Positions 16,733 to 25,382 of a DNA stretch of 55,065 bases are shown in pieces (positions within the stretch are counted from its first letter, which is position 1; each line of letters starts with the position of its first letter). The stretch comes from Chitinophaga pinensis (GTDB lineage: Bacteria; Bacteroidota; Bacteroidia; Flavobacteriales; Flavobacteriaceae): contig CAMCDQ010000009.1 in assembly GCA_945873505.1 (NCBI GenBank), positions 1-55,065 of the forward strand, given 5' to 3'. The notes below the pieces were generated by a model. The model searched no databases. It saw only the letters and a list, made by a program, of their open reading frames with translations, and was not told where the DNA came from. The position numbers were made by a program, and so were the translations under genes.

Positions 16733-18595
16733 TTAACTCGCTTCAACAACATCTAAATCCACCTTCAAATTCTTGATGATAAATTCTTGGCGGTCTGGCG
16801 TATTTTTCCCCATATAAAAAGACAATAATTGCTCAATTGAGGTGTTTTTGTCCATCATAACGGGATCCAAACGAATGGTTTCGCCAATGAAATTCTTGAA
16901 TTCATCTGGTGATATTTCTCCCAAACCTTTAAATCGTGTGATTTCTGGTTTTGGTTTTAACTTTTCGATTGCTTCTTTTCGCTCTTCATCTGAATAACAA
17001 TAGATAGTTTCTTTTTTATTACGAACTCTAAAAAGTGGCGTTTGCAAAATATATAAATGTCCTTCTTTTATCAATTCTGGAAAAAATTGTAAGAAAAATG
17101 TAATTAATAATAATCGGATGTGCATTCCATCGACATCGGCATCAGTTGCAATTACAATGTTGTTGTATCGCAATTTTTCAAGTCCATCTTCAATGTCTAA
17201 TGCTGCTTGAAGCAAATTGAATTCTTCGTTTTCATAAACAATTTTCTTGCTCATTCCATACGAATTCAATGGCTTTCCACGCAAACTGAAAACCGCTTGG
17301 GTATTTACATCGCGTGACTTTGTGATAGATCCAGAAGCCGAATCTCCCTCAGTGATAAAAAGAGTACTTTCTAAACTTTTAGGATTTTTTGTATCGGGAA
17401 GATGTGCCCTACAATCTCTTAATTTCTTATTGTGAAGATTGGCTTTTTTTGCACGATCGGTAGCCAATTTTCTGATACCTGAAAGTTCCTTCCGTTCTCG
17501 CTCTGCTTGAAGAATTTTGCGTAACAAAGCATCCGCAGTTGGTGGGTTTTTATGTAAAAAATTATCTAATTTGGTTTTCACAAAATCATTTACAAACGTA
17601 CGAACCGAGGGCATTCCTGCTTCCGAACCCATATCAGTAGAACCTAATTTGGTCTTAGTTTGCGACTCAAATACGGGCTCCATAACCTTTATGCTGATTG
17701 CGGTTACAATCGATTTTCGCACATCGGAAGCTTCAAAACTTTTGTTGTAATATTCCCGAATTGTTTTCACAATTGCTTCCCGATAGGCAGCAAGATGTGT
17801 TCCTCCTTGGGTGGTATTTTGTCCGTTTACAAACGAATGGTATTCTTCGCTATATTGGGTTTTACTATGTGTAATTGCGATTTCAATGTCTTCGCCTTTC
17901 AAGTGAATAATTGGATATTCTAAATCATCAGCGTGAATGGTTTCTTCTAATAAATCTTTTAATCCATTTTCAGAAAAGTACTTTTCGCCATTGAACAAAA
18001 TGGTCAAACCGTTATTTAGATAACAATAGTTTTTAACCATTTTGATTACATATTCATATCGGAATTTGTAATTTTTAAAAATAGCTTCGTCTGGTATAAA
18101 GGTAACTTTGGTTCCTTTTCGTTTGGTAGTTTCTACAATATCTTCTTCTAGAACTAAGTTTCCTGCTGAAAATTCTGCTGCTTTTTGTTTGTCATCACGA
18201 ACCGATTCTACTCGGAAATAGTTGGATAACGCGTTTACAGCTTTTGTTCCAACTCCGTTTAATCCAACTGATTTTTTAAAGGCAAGCGAATCGTATTTTC
18301 CACCTGTATTCATTTTGGAAACTACGTCAATCACTTTTCCTAGAGGAATTCCGCGCCCATAATCACGAACAGTTACGGTTTTCTCTTTGATGGTGACTTC
18401 AATGTTTTTACCTGCTCCCATAACAAATTCATCGATACAGTTGTCGAGAACTTCTTTTAGAAGAATATAAATACCATCATCTGGGGACGAACCATCACCG
18501 AGTTTTCCGATGTACATTCCGGGACGCATTCGGATGTGTTCTTTCCAGTCTAGTGAACGGATGTTGTCTTCAGTATATTGATTTTGATCTGACAT
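16733..18595 (-). CDS. parE: DNA topoisomerase IV subunit B
   Basis: The product is the ATPase subunit of topoisomerase IV. The 620-residue chain has the GHKL ATP site: [23 protein letters not shown] and [15 protein letters not shown]. The Toprim domain has [10 protein letters not shown] and [13 protein letters not shown]. The C-terminal segment GRFKGLGE is present as [13 protein letters not shown]. Length is typical of ParE. It is the first gene of the parE-parC unit. No clear TAnnTTTG box was found just upstream. Confidence 0.93.
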   Translation of the reverse strand: MSDQNQYTEDNIRSLDWKEHIRMRPGMYIGKLGDGSSPDDGIYILLKEVLDNCIDEFVMGAGKNIEVTIKEKTVTVRDYGRGIPLGKVIDVVSKMNTGGKYDSLAFKKSVGLNGVGTKAVNALSNYFRVESVRDDKQKAAEFSAGNLVLEEDIVETTKRKGTKVTFIPDEAIFKNYKFRYEYVIKMVKNYCYLNNGLTILFNGEKYFSENGLKDLLEETIHADDLEYPIIHLKGEDIEIAITHSKTQYSEEYHSFVNGQNTTQGGTHLAAYREAIVKTIREYYNKSFEASDVRKSIVTAISIKVMEPVFESQTKTKLGSTDMGSEAGMPSVRTFVNDFVKTKLDNFLHKNPPTADALLRKILQAERERKELSGIRKLATDRAKKANLHNKKLRDCRAHLPDTKNPKSLESTLFITEGDSASGSITKSRDVNTQAVFSLRGKPLNSYGMSKKIVYENEEFNLLQAALDIEDGLEKLRYNNIVIATDADVDGMHIRLLLITFFLQFFPELIKEGHLYILQTPLFRVRNKKETIYCYSDEERKEAIEKLKPKPEITRFKGLGEISPDEFKNFIGETIRLDPVMMDKNTSIEQLLSFYMGKNTPDRQEFIIKNLKVDLDVVEAS

Positions 18596-18813
18596 TTTTA
18601 TTTTTATCGAATTTAACTGCTTTTTTGGTCATTATTTTTTGTTCAGACCTCGAGTGTGCTAATGTAGTGAAATTCGATTTGTTTTAAAATGTTTTGTATT
18701 CAAAGTTATTAAGAATGATATTGACAATGTGATTTTAGATTTCAGATTTTTGATTTTTGATTTAAATCCTTTGAAATCCCTAATAAAATCTGCTTTTCTG
18801 TTATCTCGGATTT

Positions 18814-18957
18814 GTGCCCCAGATTGAAACGGAAAGCATTTTTTTGAAAAAACGTATTTTTTCTTGGCACAAAAGAGCGACCAAAGTAAGCTCCTTTTTT
18901 GACTTAGAAAAAAACGTTTTATAAAAAAATCTTGAAGTGGAAAGCTGGAATTGGCAC
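18814..18957 (+). repeat. long hairpin intergenic repeat, probable relative of the TAGCCC family
   Basis: The 144-base element starts GTGCCCCAGATTGAAACGG and ends GTGGAAAGCTGGAATTGGCAC, with GTGCC/GGCAC terminal inverted repeats. Inside, an A/T-rich arm with AAAAAACGT near 18848 pairs with a matching arm near 18908-18930 (AAACGTTTTATAAAAAAAT), so the whole folds as one long hairpin. Both ends resemble the 12735 and 31160 elements (GCCC-GAT-GAA at one end, AGC-GGAA at the other). The relation is inferred from these ends. Confidence 0.55.
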
Positions 18958-18963
18958 CAAAAA

Positions 18964-18989
18964 AAAACCACTAAATTGTTAGTGGTTTT
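18964..18989 (-). terminator. intrinsic terminator of ychF
   Basis: A perfect 10-bp stem (18964-18973 with 18980-18989) has a 6-base loop. On the minus strand it is followed by a run of nine T. It lies 13 bases past the ychF stop. Confidence 0.9.
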
Positions 18990-19002
18990 GAAATTTTAGT
19001 TT

Positions 19003-20097
19003 TTATACGTTGAATCGGAAGTGCATTACGTCGCCATCTTTTACGATATATTCCTTGCCTTCGACCTTAAATTTTCCAGCTTCTTTGCATTTGGCTTCAG
19101 AGCCATAATGCACATAGTCTTCGTAGGCGATTACTTCGGCGCGGATGAATCCTTTCTCGAAATCGGTGTGAATTACTCCGGCAGCTTGCGGTGCTGTTGC
19201 GCCCACGTTGATTGTCCAGGCTCGAACTTCTTTGACACCCGCTGTGAAATAGGTTTGTTGTTTTAGTAATTTATAGGCTGCACGAATCAAAACGGATGCG
19301 CCTGGCTCGGTTAATCCCATGTCTTCTAGGAAAATTTGACGTTCTTCAAAGCTTTCTAATTCGGTGATATCTGCTTCGGCACCAACAGAAAGTATAATAA
19401 CTTCTGCGGCTTCATCTTTTACTAATTCGCGAACATGATCTACATATTTATTTCCGTTTACGGCAGCTTCTTCTTCTACATTGCAAACGTATAAAACTGG
19501 TTTTGCAGTAATTAATTGAAAGTTTTCCATCAATTCCACTTCTTCGTGATTTTGAGGAATTATGGTTCTTGCCGATTTTGCTTGAAGCAATGTTTCTCTG
19601 ATTCTATCTAAAAGTGCTTTTTCTGTTTGGGCTTCTTTATTTCCAGTTTTAGCAGCACGATTTACTTTTTCTAAACGTTTTTCAACATTTTCTAAATCTT
19701 TAAGTTGCAGTTCGATATCGATGGTTTCTTTGTCGCGAATAGGATTAACATTTCCATCAACGTGGATGATGTTATCGTTATCAAAACAACGCAAAACGTG
19801 AATAATTGCGTTACATTCCCTGATGTTTCCAAGAAATTGATTTCCTAAACCTTCGCCTTTGCTAGCTCCTTTAACCAAACCTGCAATGTCAACAATATCA
19901 ACAGTTGCCATTTGGACGCGTTCTGGTTTTACTAATTCCTCTAATTTTCCCATTCTAGAATCGGGAACATTTACAACACCTATATTTGGTTCGATGGTAC
20001 AAAAGGGAAAGTTGGCACTTTGCGCTTTGGCATTTGATAAACAATTGAACAACGTTGATTTTCCAACATTTGGTAATCCTACAATTCCTGCTTTCAT
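19003..20097 (-). CDS. ychF: redox-regulated ATPase YchF (Obg family)
   Basis: YchF/OLA1 is a universally conserved P-loop protein that binds ribosomes and prefers ATP. The 364-residue product starts MKAGIVGLPNVGKSTLFN with G1 at about 7-15. It continues with DIVDIAGLVKGASKGEGLGN (G3), and CNVEEE replaces the GTPase motif NKxD, which explains the ATP preference. The C-terminal TGS domain ends YIVKDGDVMHFRFNV. The ATG at 20097 is chosen over one at 20121 since the conserved fold starts there. A -7 box TATATTTG lies at 20126-20119. Confidence 0.96.
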   Translation of the reverse strand: MKAGIVGLPNVGKSTLFNCLSNAKAQSANFPFCTIEPNIGVVNVPDSRMGKLEELVKPERVQMATVDIVDIAGLVKGASKGEGLGNQFLGNIRECNAIIHVLRCFDNDNIIHVDGNVNPIRDKETIDIELQLKDLENVEKRLEKVNRAAKTGNKEAQTEKALLDRIRETLLQAKSARTIIPQNHEEVELMENFQLITAKPVLYVCNVEEEAAVNGNKYVDHVRELVKDEAAEVIILSVGAEADITELESFEERQIFLEDMGLTEPGASVLIRAAYKLLKQQTYFTAGVKEVRAWTINVGATAPQAAGVIHTDFEKGFIRAEVIAYEDYVHYGSEAKCKEAGKFKVEGKEYIVKDGDVMHFRFNV

Positions 20098-20230
20098 TAT
20101 GGTTTGTTTTAAAGAGTGCAAATATAGGATTTATATCTTTTAATAAAAATTGTATAAAAAATTGATTAATGTTAATTTGATTAATAATATTATAAAATGC
20201 TAAAAATCTAATAACAAGACGTCATACACA

Positions 20231-20264
20231 AAAAAATCCTGAGCTTTACAACTCAGGATTTTTT
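20231..20264 (-). terminator. intrinsic terminator of the ferredoxin gene
   Basis: A perfect 13-bp stem AAAAAATCCTGAG / CTCAGGATTTTTT (20231-20243 with 20252-20264) has an 8-base loop. It is followed on the minus strand by T-rich sequence and lies 20 bases past the ferredoxin stop. Confidence 0.88.
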
Positions 20265-20283
20265 AATTAATGCTATTTTGAAA

Positions 20284-20634
20284 TTATTCGTTATGCAAAA
20301 AAGCTTGTCTATTCAGCAGCGTTTCTTCGCTTTCAACATGATTATCATCAGGAATACAACAGTCAACTGGGCAAACTGCGGCGCATTGTGGTTCGTCGTG
20401 AAAACCTTTACATTCTGTACATTTCCCAGGAACTATATAGTAAATATCATCTGAAATTGGCGTTTGTGCGGCATCTGCATCTACTTCACTTCCGTCAGCT
20501 AAAATTACTTTCCCTCGAATTTTCGTTCCATCTTTATATCTCCAATCGTCTGCGCCTTCATAAATTGCAGTATTTGGACATTCTGGCTCACAAGCGCCAC
20601 AATTGATACATTCATCTGTTATTATTATTGCCAT
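20284..20634 (-). CDS. 4Fe-4S dicluster ferredoxin
   Basis: It is a small electron carrier. The 116-residue product starts [20 protein letters not shown], giving the first cluster motif C9-x2-C12-x2-C15-x3-C19-P. The second set lies near the C-terminus ([20 protein letters not shown]). The insertion between the second-cluster cysteines is typical of the YfhL/FdxA-like 7Fe/8Fe group. An upstream in-frame ATG at 20715 would translate the tandem AT-rich repeats and is rejected. The gene diverges from the acyl-CoA reductase gene with interlocked promoters. Confidence 0.92.
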   Translation of the reverse strand: MAIIITDECINCGACEPECPNTAIYEGADDWRYKDGTKIRGKVILADGSEVDADAAQTPISDDIYYIVPGKCTECKGFHDEPQCAAVCPVDCCIPDDNHVESEETLLNRQAFLHNE

Positions 20635-20641
20635 TTTATTT

Positions 20642-20720
20642 AGTCTTAAAGTTGAAAGTCTTAAAGTCTTAAAGTTAAAAGAGATTTGAATCTTTTGACA
20701 TTCGACTTTTGACATTCGAC
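20642..20720. repeat. short tandem repeats in the ferredoxin leader
   Basis: AGTCTTAAAGT occurs at 20642-20652 and again as two overlapping copies at 20657-20675. The 14-mer TTTTGACATTCGAC occurs twice head to tail at 20693-20706 and 20707-20720 without a base between. The block forms most of the roughly 100-base ferredoxin leader and supplies the TTG element of the opposite promoter. Confidence 0.8.
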
Positions 20721-20772
20721 ATATTTATCCTTATTTTTGTGCAAAATTACATCCAAAACAATTCATAAGCAA
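20709..20772. promoter_or_regulatory. interlocked divergent promoters for ferredoxin and acyl-CoA reductase
   Basis: On the plus strand TTG at 20709-20711, 20 bases, then TATTTTTG at 20732-20739 serves the reductase gene. On the minus strand TTG at 20772-20770, 20 bases, then TAATTTTG at 20749-20742 serves ferredoxin. Both match the Bacteroidota consensus with identical spacing. Each start point falls in or beside the other promoter's -7 box, so only one polymerase can be bound at a time. Confidence 0.7.
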
Positions 20773-20778
20773 ATCAAT

Positions 20779-21867
20779 ATGACTTTAGAACACAAAAAAA
20801 ACATTTTCGTTGCACTTGGGACTTTCTTATCTCAATTTTCGGAGGTTGAAAATCTAAAAAAGGAAGCTGTTTTAAATAATGATTTAGCTTCGCTCAGTTC
20901 GACTGCGTCTCGGGTGTTTTTTGATCGCTTTATTGATTTAATCAAATTATCACAGTCACACAACGGCTGGTACACAAATGATAATGTGTATTTTGCCATT
21001 CAATCTTGGGCGGAAGCATTGACAATTGACAACTTAAATCAATGGTTGGACGCCTATGATTTCAAAGATGTAAATCCTAAAACTGTTGGGTTGATTTTGG
21101 CGGGAAACATTCCATTGGTTGGTTTTCACGATTTTATTTCAGTGTTGCTTTCGGGACATAAAGTGTTGGTAAAAACATCTTCAAATGACCAACATTTGTT
21201 GCCTTTTTTAGCAAAATATTTGATTTCAATTGAACCAAAACTTGAAAATCACATCACTTTCGTGGAAGGTAAACTAGAAGGTTTTGATGCTGTAATTGCA
21301 ACAGGAAGTAATAATACGGCGCGATATTTTGAATTCTATTTCAAAGACAAGCCTACAATCATAAGAAAATCAAGAAATTCGGTTGCTGTTTTAAACGGAT
21401 ACGAATCCAAGGAACAAATGATTGCTTTGGGCGAAGATATTTTTAGGTATTTTGGATTGGGATGCAGAAATGTTTCTAAAATATTTGTTCCAAAAGACTA
21501 CAATTTCGATGCTTTTTTTGCCGGAATGTTTCCGTACCAAGACGTAATTAAATATGAGAAATACATCAATAATTACGATTACAATAAAGCCGTTTTTTTG
21601 ATGAGTAATTTTAATTTGCTGGACAATGAATTCTTAATTATTAAAGAAGACAGCAGTTACGCCTCCCCTATTTCAAGTGTTTTTTATGAATTTTATGAAA
21701 ATTTAGAAGACATAAAATTGCGTTTACAAGCTGACAATGAGCAAATTCAATGCATTGTATCCAATGATTTAATAGAAAATAGCGTTGCATTTGGGCAAAC
21801 TCAAAAACCAAATTTATGGGATTATGCAGATAATGTCGATACCATAAAATTCTTAATTACATTATAG
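20779..21867 (+). CDS. acyl-CoA reductase, LuxC family
   Basis: It is predicted to reduce a fatty acyl-CoA or enzyme-bound acyl group to the aldehyde with NAD(P)H. The 362-residue product has the aldehyde-dehydrogenase-like LuxC fold: GLILAGNIPLVGFHDFISVL (about 95-114), GHKVLVKTSSND, AVIATGSNNTARYFEFYF, and the active-site cysteine C229 in FGLGCRNVSKIFVP. No luxD/luxE or luciferase gene is nearby, so bioluminescence is not implied. Codons 37-46 form a GC-rich patch of codons rare in this genome (see findings). The ATG at 20779 is chosen over one at 20737, which lies in the promoter. Confidence 0.88.
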   Translation: MTLEHKKNIFVALGTFLSQFSEVENLKKEAVLNNDLASLSSTASRVFFDRFIDLIKLSQSHNGWYTNDNVYFAIQSWAEALTIDNLNQWLDAYDFKDVNPKTVGLILAGNIPLVGFHDFISVLLSGHKVLVKTSSNDQHLLPFLAKYLISIEPKLENHITFVEGKLEGFDAVIATGSNNTARYFEFYFKDKPTIIRKSRNSVAVLNGYESKEQMIALGEDIFRYFGLGCRNVSKIFVPKDYNFDAFFAGMFPYQDVIKYEKYINNYDYNKAVFLMSNFNLLDNEFLIIKEDSSYASPISSVFYEFYENLEDIKLRLQADNEQIQCIVSNDLIENSVAFGQTQKPNLWDYADNVDTIKFLITL

Positions 21868-22006
21868 TGTATCAAATTTGCAAATAACAAAGCCAACGAA
21901 AACGATTTTGTTAATAAAACATTAGAACTATTTGGATATTATTAAGCGTTTTTAGTTTCCTATTTCCGAAATTTGTGCTTTAATTTTTTTGAATATCACT
22001 ATTACA

Positions 22007-23077
22007 ATGAAAAAACATAATTATAGCGCAGGACCTTGCATTTTACCTCAAGAAGTTTTTGAAAAATCAGCGGAAGCAATTTTAAATTTCAATAATTCGG
22101 GTTTGTCACTTTTGGAAATATCTCACAGAAGCAAAGATTTTGTTGCTGTAATGGATGAAGCCAGAGATTTGGCATTGGAATTATTGGATTTGAAAGGAAA
22201 AGGATATCAAGCTTTGTTTCTTCACGGAGGAGCAAGTTTAGAATTCTTAATGGCTCCTTATAATTTAATGAAAATAGATGGAAAAGCAGCCTATCTTGAT
22301 ACGGGAACTTGGGCTTCGGCAGCGATAAAAGAGGCAAAGTTATTTGGAGAAACTGTCGTTGTAGCTTCATCTAAAGAACAAAATTACAATCATATTCCAA
22401 AAGGATATACCGTTCCCGAAGATGCTAGTTATTTTCATTGCACGAGCAACAACACGATTTTTGGAACTCAAATGAAAACATTTCCAAATGTTTCAATTCC
22501 TGTAGTTTGCGATATGAGCTCGGATATTTTTTCAAGAGTTTTAGACTTTTCTAAATTTGATATTATTTATGCTGGTGCTCAAAAAAATATGGGTCCTGCA
22601 GGAACTACTTTAGTGGTTATAAAAGAAGAAATTCTTGGAAAATCAGGACGTGTAATTCCAAGTATGTTGGATTATGAAAAACACATTAAAGCAGAAAGTA
22701 TGTATAATACTCCAGCTGTTTTCCCTGTTTATGCGTCTTTATTGACATTGCAATGGTTAAAAAAACTTGGTGGAATTGCTGCTGTCGAAAAATTGAACAA
22801 TGCAAAAGCGACTTTGATATATTCAGAAATTGACAGAAATCCTTATTTTAAAGGTGCTGCAAACGTTGAAGATCGTTCGAATATGAATGCAGTTTTCTTA
22901 TTAGAAAATGAAGCACATGCGCCTATTTTTGATTCGTTGTGGAAAGAAGCTGGAATTTCAGGATTGCCAGGACATCGTTCTGTGGGCGGTTACCGTGCAT
23001 CTATGTATAATGCGCTTCCTATTGAAAGTGTTCAGGTTTTAGTCGACGTAATGCAAGCTTTGGAAAATTCAATTTAA
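22007..23077 (+). CDS. serC: 3-phosphoserine/phosphohydroxythreonine transaminase
   Basis: SerC makes 3-phosphoserine in serine synthesis and 4-phosphohydroxythreonine for pyridoxal phosphate synthesis. The 356-residue product starts MKKHNYSAGPCILP, the typical N-terminus. It has FLHGGASLEFLMAPYNL, the pyridoxal lysine K193 in IIYAGAQKNMGPAG and the substrate site GLPGHRSVGGYRASMYNALP at the C-terminus. A TTG start at 21989 also keeps the frame, but the ATG is favoured. serA follows after 66 bases on the same strand. Confidence 0.96.
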   Translation: MKKHNYSAGPCILPQEVFEKSAEAILNFNNSGLSLLEISHRSKDFVAVMDEARDLALELLDLKGKGYQALFLHGGASLEFLMAPYNLMKIDGKAAYLDTGTWASAAIKEAKLFGETVVVASSKEQNYNHIPKGYTVPEDASYFHCTSNNTIFGTQMKTFPNVSIPVVCDMSSDIFSRVLDFSKFDIIYAGAQKNMGPAGTTLVVIKEEILGKSGRVIPSMLDYEKHIKAESMYNTPAVFPVYASLLTLQWLKKLGGIAAVEKLNNAKATLIYSEIDRNPYFKGAANVEDRSNMNAVFLLENEAHAPIFDSLWKEAGISGLPGHRSVGGYRASMYNALPIESVQVLVDVMQALENSI

Positions 23078-23143
23078 AAATTGAAAAATAAAACAATAAA
23101 CCAGATTGAATCTTTGAATTTTTCAATCTTTAAATAAAAATAA

Positions 23144-24097
23144 ATGAAAATATTAGCAAATGATGGAATTTCTAAAAGTGGAATTTTAGCTTTAGAAAAA
23201 GGGGGTTTTGAAGTAATTACTACAAAAGTTGCACAGGAACAAGTTGCCAATTTTGTTAACGAAAATAACGTGAGCGTGGTTTTAGTTCGTAGTGCGACGA
23301 AAGTTAGAAAAGATATTATTGATGCTTGTCCGGGATTAAAAATCATAGGTCGTGGTGGTGTTGGGATGGATAATATCGATGTTGAGTATGCAAAAAGCAA
23401 AGGTATTAGTGTGATAAACACGCCTGCATCTTCATCAGAATCGGTTGCTGAGTTAGTTTTTGCACATTTATTTTCTGGTGTTCGATTTTTACATGACTCT
23501 AATAGAAATATGCCTTTGGAAGGAGATTCTAATTTTGAAGGTTTGAAAAAAGCTTACGCAAATGGGATTGAATTGCGAGGAAAAACATTAGGAGTTGTAG
23601 GAATTGGTCGTATAGGTCAAGCTACTGCTAAAATGGCTTTAGGATTAGGTATGAAAGTTATTGCTGCTGATAGTTATATTGAAAAAGTGGACGTTTCGGT
23701 TGTGTTTTTTGATGGTCAATCGATTACAACTACAATAGTTTCTCAATCATTAGAATCGGTATTTAAAGAAGCAGATTTTATTACGTTGCACGTTCCTGCT
23801 CAAGATGGATATATTATTGGTGACGCTGAATTGGCAATAATGAAAACAGGTGTGGGAATTGTAAATTGTGCTCGTGGTGGTGTTATTGATGAAGTTGCTT
23901 TAGTGAAAGCGTTGGACAATGGTAAGGTTTTGTTTGCTGGTTTAGATGTTTTTGAAAATGAGCCAACTCCAGAAATTACAATTTTGATGAATCACAAAAT
24001 TTCATTAACACCTCATATTGGTGCAGCTACATTGGAAGCACAAGATAGAATCGGAACCGAATTGGCTTCTCAAATTATAAGTTTATTGAAGAATTAA
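23144..24097 (+). CDS. serA: D-2-hydroxyacid dehydrogenase, probable D-3-phosphoglycerate dehydrogenase
   Basis: It is predicted to oxidise 3-phosphoglycerate, the first step of serine synthesis. The 317-residue chain has the NAD site GVVGIGRIGQATAKMALGLG (about 151-170), the arginine motif VNCARGGVIDEVALVKALD, ENEPTP and the catalytic histidine in LTPHIGAATLEAQDRIG. There is no C-terminal ACT domain, so feedback by serine through ACT is not expected. Pairing with serC supports the phosphoglycerate assignment over other hydroxyacids. Confidence 0.9.
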   Translation: MKILANDGISKSGILALEKGGFEVITTKVAQEQVANFVNENNVSVVLVRSATKVRKDIIDACPGLKIIGRGGVGMDNIDVEYAKSKGISVINTPASSSESVAELVFAHLFSGVRFLHDSNRNMPLEGDSNFEGLKKAYANGIELRGKTLGVVGIGRIGQATAKMALGLGMKVIAADSYIEKVDVSVVFFDGQSITTTIVSQSLESVFKEADFITLHVPAQDGYIIGDAELAIMKTGVGIVNCARGGVIDEVALVKALDNGKVLFAGLDVFENEPTPEITILMNHKISLTPHIGAATLEAQDRIGTELASQIISLLKN

Positions 24098-24126
24098 GAT
24101 AGATTTTCTTTTAATTATTTCATTAC

Positions 24127-24161
24127 AAAAAAATGCAGCTCTTATCGAGGTGCATTTTTTT
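24127..24161 (+). terminator. intrinsic terminator after serA
   Basis: Stem 24127-24141 pairs with 24147-24161 with one G-G mismatch and a 5-base loop, followed by further T. It closes the serC-serA unit 30 bases after the stop. Confidence 0.8.
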
Positions 24162-24164
24162 TGT

Positions 24165-24205
24165 TTGATTAAGCGATTAATCTGGAGATTAATTTTGTAA
24201 TTTTG
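24165..24205 (+). promoter_or_regulatory. promoter of the 24223 gene with a doubled -7 box
   Basis: TTG at 24165-24167 is followed by 22 bases and TAATTTTG at 24190-24197, with a second TAATTTTG directly after it at 24198-24205. The downstream ATG is at 24223. Confidence 0.55.
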
Positions 24206-24222
24206 GGAAAGATTCAAAAACG

Positions 24223-24528
24223 ATGAAGAAGCTAAAACAACGATGGGGAATAACCAACAATTTTCAATTACTATTGATAATTCTTGTTTTCGCTATTAAT
24301 GGTTCTTTGTCAGCAAAAATATCAAGTTTTTTAATGTCGTTTTTAGGAATCAATGCAGTAAATACACATTGGTTTTTCTATTACTTGATATTACTACTGT
24401 TGGTTTTTCCTATATATCCTTTTATGTTAATGGGCTTTGGTTACATATTTGGCCAATCAAAATTCTTTTTCCCATTTAGCAAAAGAATGCTAAAAAGTAT
24501 GGGATTAGGATTTATATTCAAACAATAA
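24223..24528 (+). CDS. DUF6787-like membrane protein
   Basis: The 101-residue product starts with a basic amphipathic segment (MKKLKQRWGITNNFQ). It has two hydrophobic helices (about 16-40 and 50-80) and ends SKRMLKSMGLGFIFKQ. The opening KLKQRWGITNNFQLLLI agrees with my memory of the DUF6787 family of Flavobacteriia. Function unknown. It stands alone, with its own promoter and opposite to msrA. Confidence 0.65.
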   Translation: MKKLKQRWGITNNFQLLLIILVFAINGSLSAKISSFLMSFLGINAVNTHWFFYYLILLLLVFPIYPFMLMGFGYIFGQSKFFFPFSKRMLKSMGLGFIFKQ

Positions 24529-24589
24529 TCGCCTCATTTTAAACTAAAAACAACTAAATGTAGGAGTAAAATATTGATTAATTTACATC

Positions 24590-25237
24590 CTATTTTTTGA
24601 GTTTGTCCTTAAAAAGTTTCCTTACTTTTTCAACTTTTGGCGTAATTACATAACTACAATATCCTTGCGATTTGTTTTGATTGTAATAATTTTGATGATA
24701 ATCCTCAGCCTCATAGAATTTTGTAGCCGGAGAAATTATCGTTACTATAGGCTTCCCAAAAGTATTTTCTTTGGTTAATAAAGTAATATAACTTTCTGAA
24801 ATTTTCTTTTGATTTTCATTGTGATAAAAAATTTCACTTCGATATTGTGTCCCAGAATCATTTCCTTGCCGATTTAATGTGGTTGGATCATGCGTTGCAA
24901 AGAATATTTCTAATAACTCTTGAAAGGAAATTTTGCTGGAATCAAATGTAATTTGGATGGCTTCAGCATGCCCCGTATCGCCATTGCAAATATCTTTATA
25001 GGTTGGATTTATTGTTTTTCCACCTATGTAACCGGAAACTACAGATTGAACACCATTTAGTTCTAAAAAAACAGCCTCTGTACACCAAAAACAACCTCCA
25101 GCAAAAGTTGCAACTTCAATTTTTTCTTGTGTTTCCATTTTAATAGATTCTTTAATTTGAGGTAAAATAACTTCCTTTTCTTTTGATTGACAAGAAAAAG
25201 GTAATATGGCCAAAAATAATCCGATTTTAGTTTTCAT
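24590..25237 (-). CDS. msrA: peptide-methionine (S)-S-oxide reductase, lipoprotein form
   Basis: MsrA reduces methionine-S-sulfoxide in proteins. The 215-residue product has a lipoprotein signal (MKTKIGLFLAILPFSC, C16), a 20-residue linker, then the enzyme. The catalytic C49 lies in AGGCFWCTEAVF, followed by GYIGGKTINPTY, GDTGHAEAIQI and SGTQYRSEIF. An in-frame ATG at residue 34 would give a cytosolic form, but the signal looks real. It should therefore repair envelope proteins, where a reductant such as a thioredoxin-like lipoprotein is needed. A -7 box TAAATTTG lies at 25261-25254. Confidence 0.9.
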   Translation of the reverse strand: MKTKIGLFLAILPFSCQSKEKEVILPQIKESIKMETQEKIEVATFAGGCFWCTEAVFLELNGVQSVVSGYIGGKTINPTYKDICNGDTGHAEAIQITFDSSKISFQELLEIFFATHDPTTLNRQGNDSGTQYRSEIFYHNENQKKISESYITLLTKENTFGKPIVTIISPATKFYEAEDYHQNYYNQNKSQGYCSYVITPKVEKVRKLFKDKLKK

Positions 25238-25382
25238 ACATTAGAAATTTATTCAAATTTATGGCGTAATTATGGAGTAGTTTTTTTATTAACTAAAAAT
25301 TATAATTTGTAAAACAAACTTTCCAATCGTATCCATTCAAAAATCATTAAAATCTTTGTTTCTTTGTGAAAATTGTTACAAA

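Larger units (their letters stand above)
18596..19002. other. 407-base gap between parE and ychF, with no gene
   Basis: The gap holds a low-complexity stretch (18721-18780, repeated GATTTTTGATTT-like words), the long hairpin repeat described at 18814-18957 and the ychF terminator at 18964-18989. No reading frame of credible composition and no RNA gene of known type was seen. Confidence 0.7.

Noticed and set aside
18596..18813. A possible small RNA or gene in the parE upstream region.
   Set aside because: It contains only short AT-rich word repeats, with no promoter, credible frame or folded structure that I can support.
20635..20715. A 27-residue N-terminal extension of the ferredoxin.
   Set aside because: It translates the AGTCTTAAAGT tandem repeats (residues [12 protein letters not shown]). 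The family starts at MAIIITDEC.
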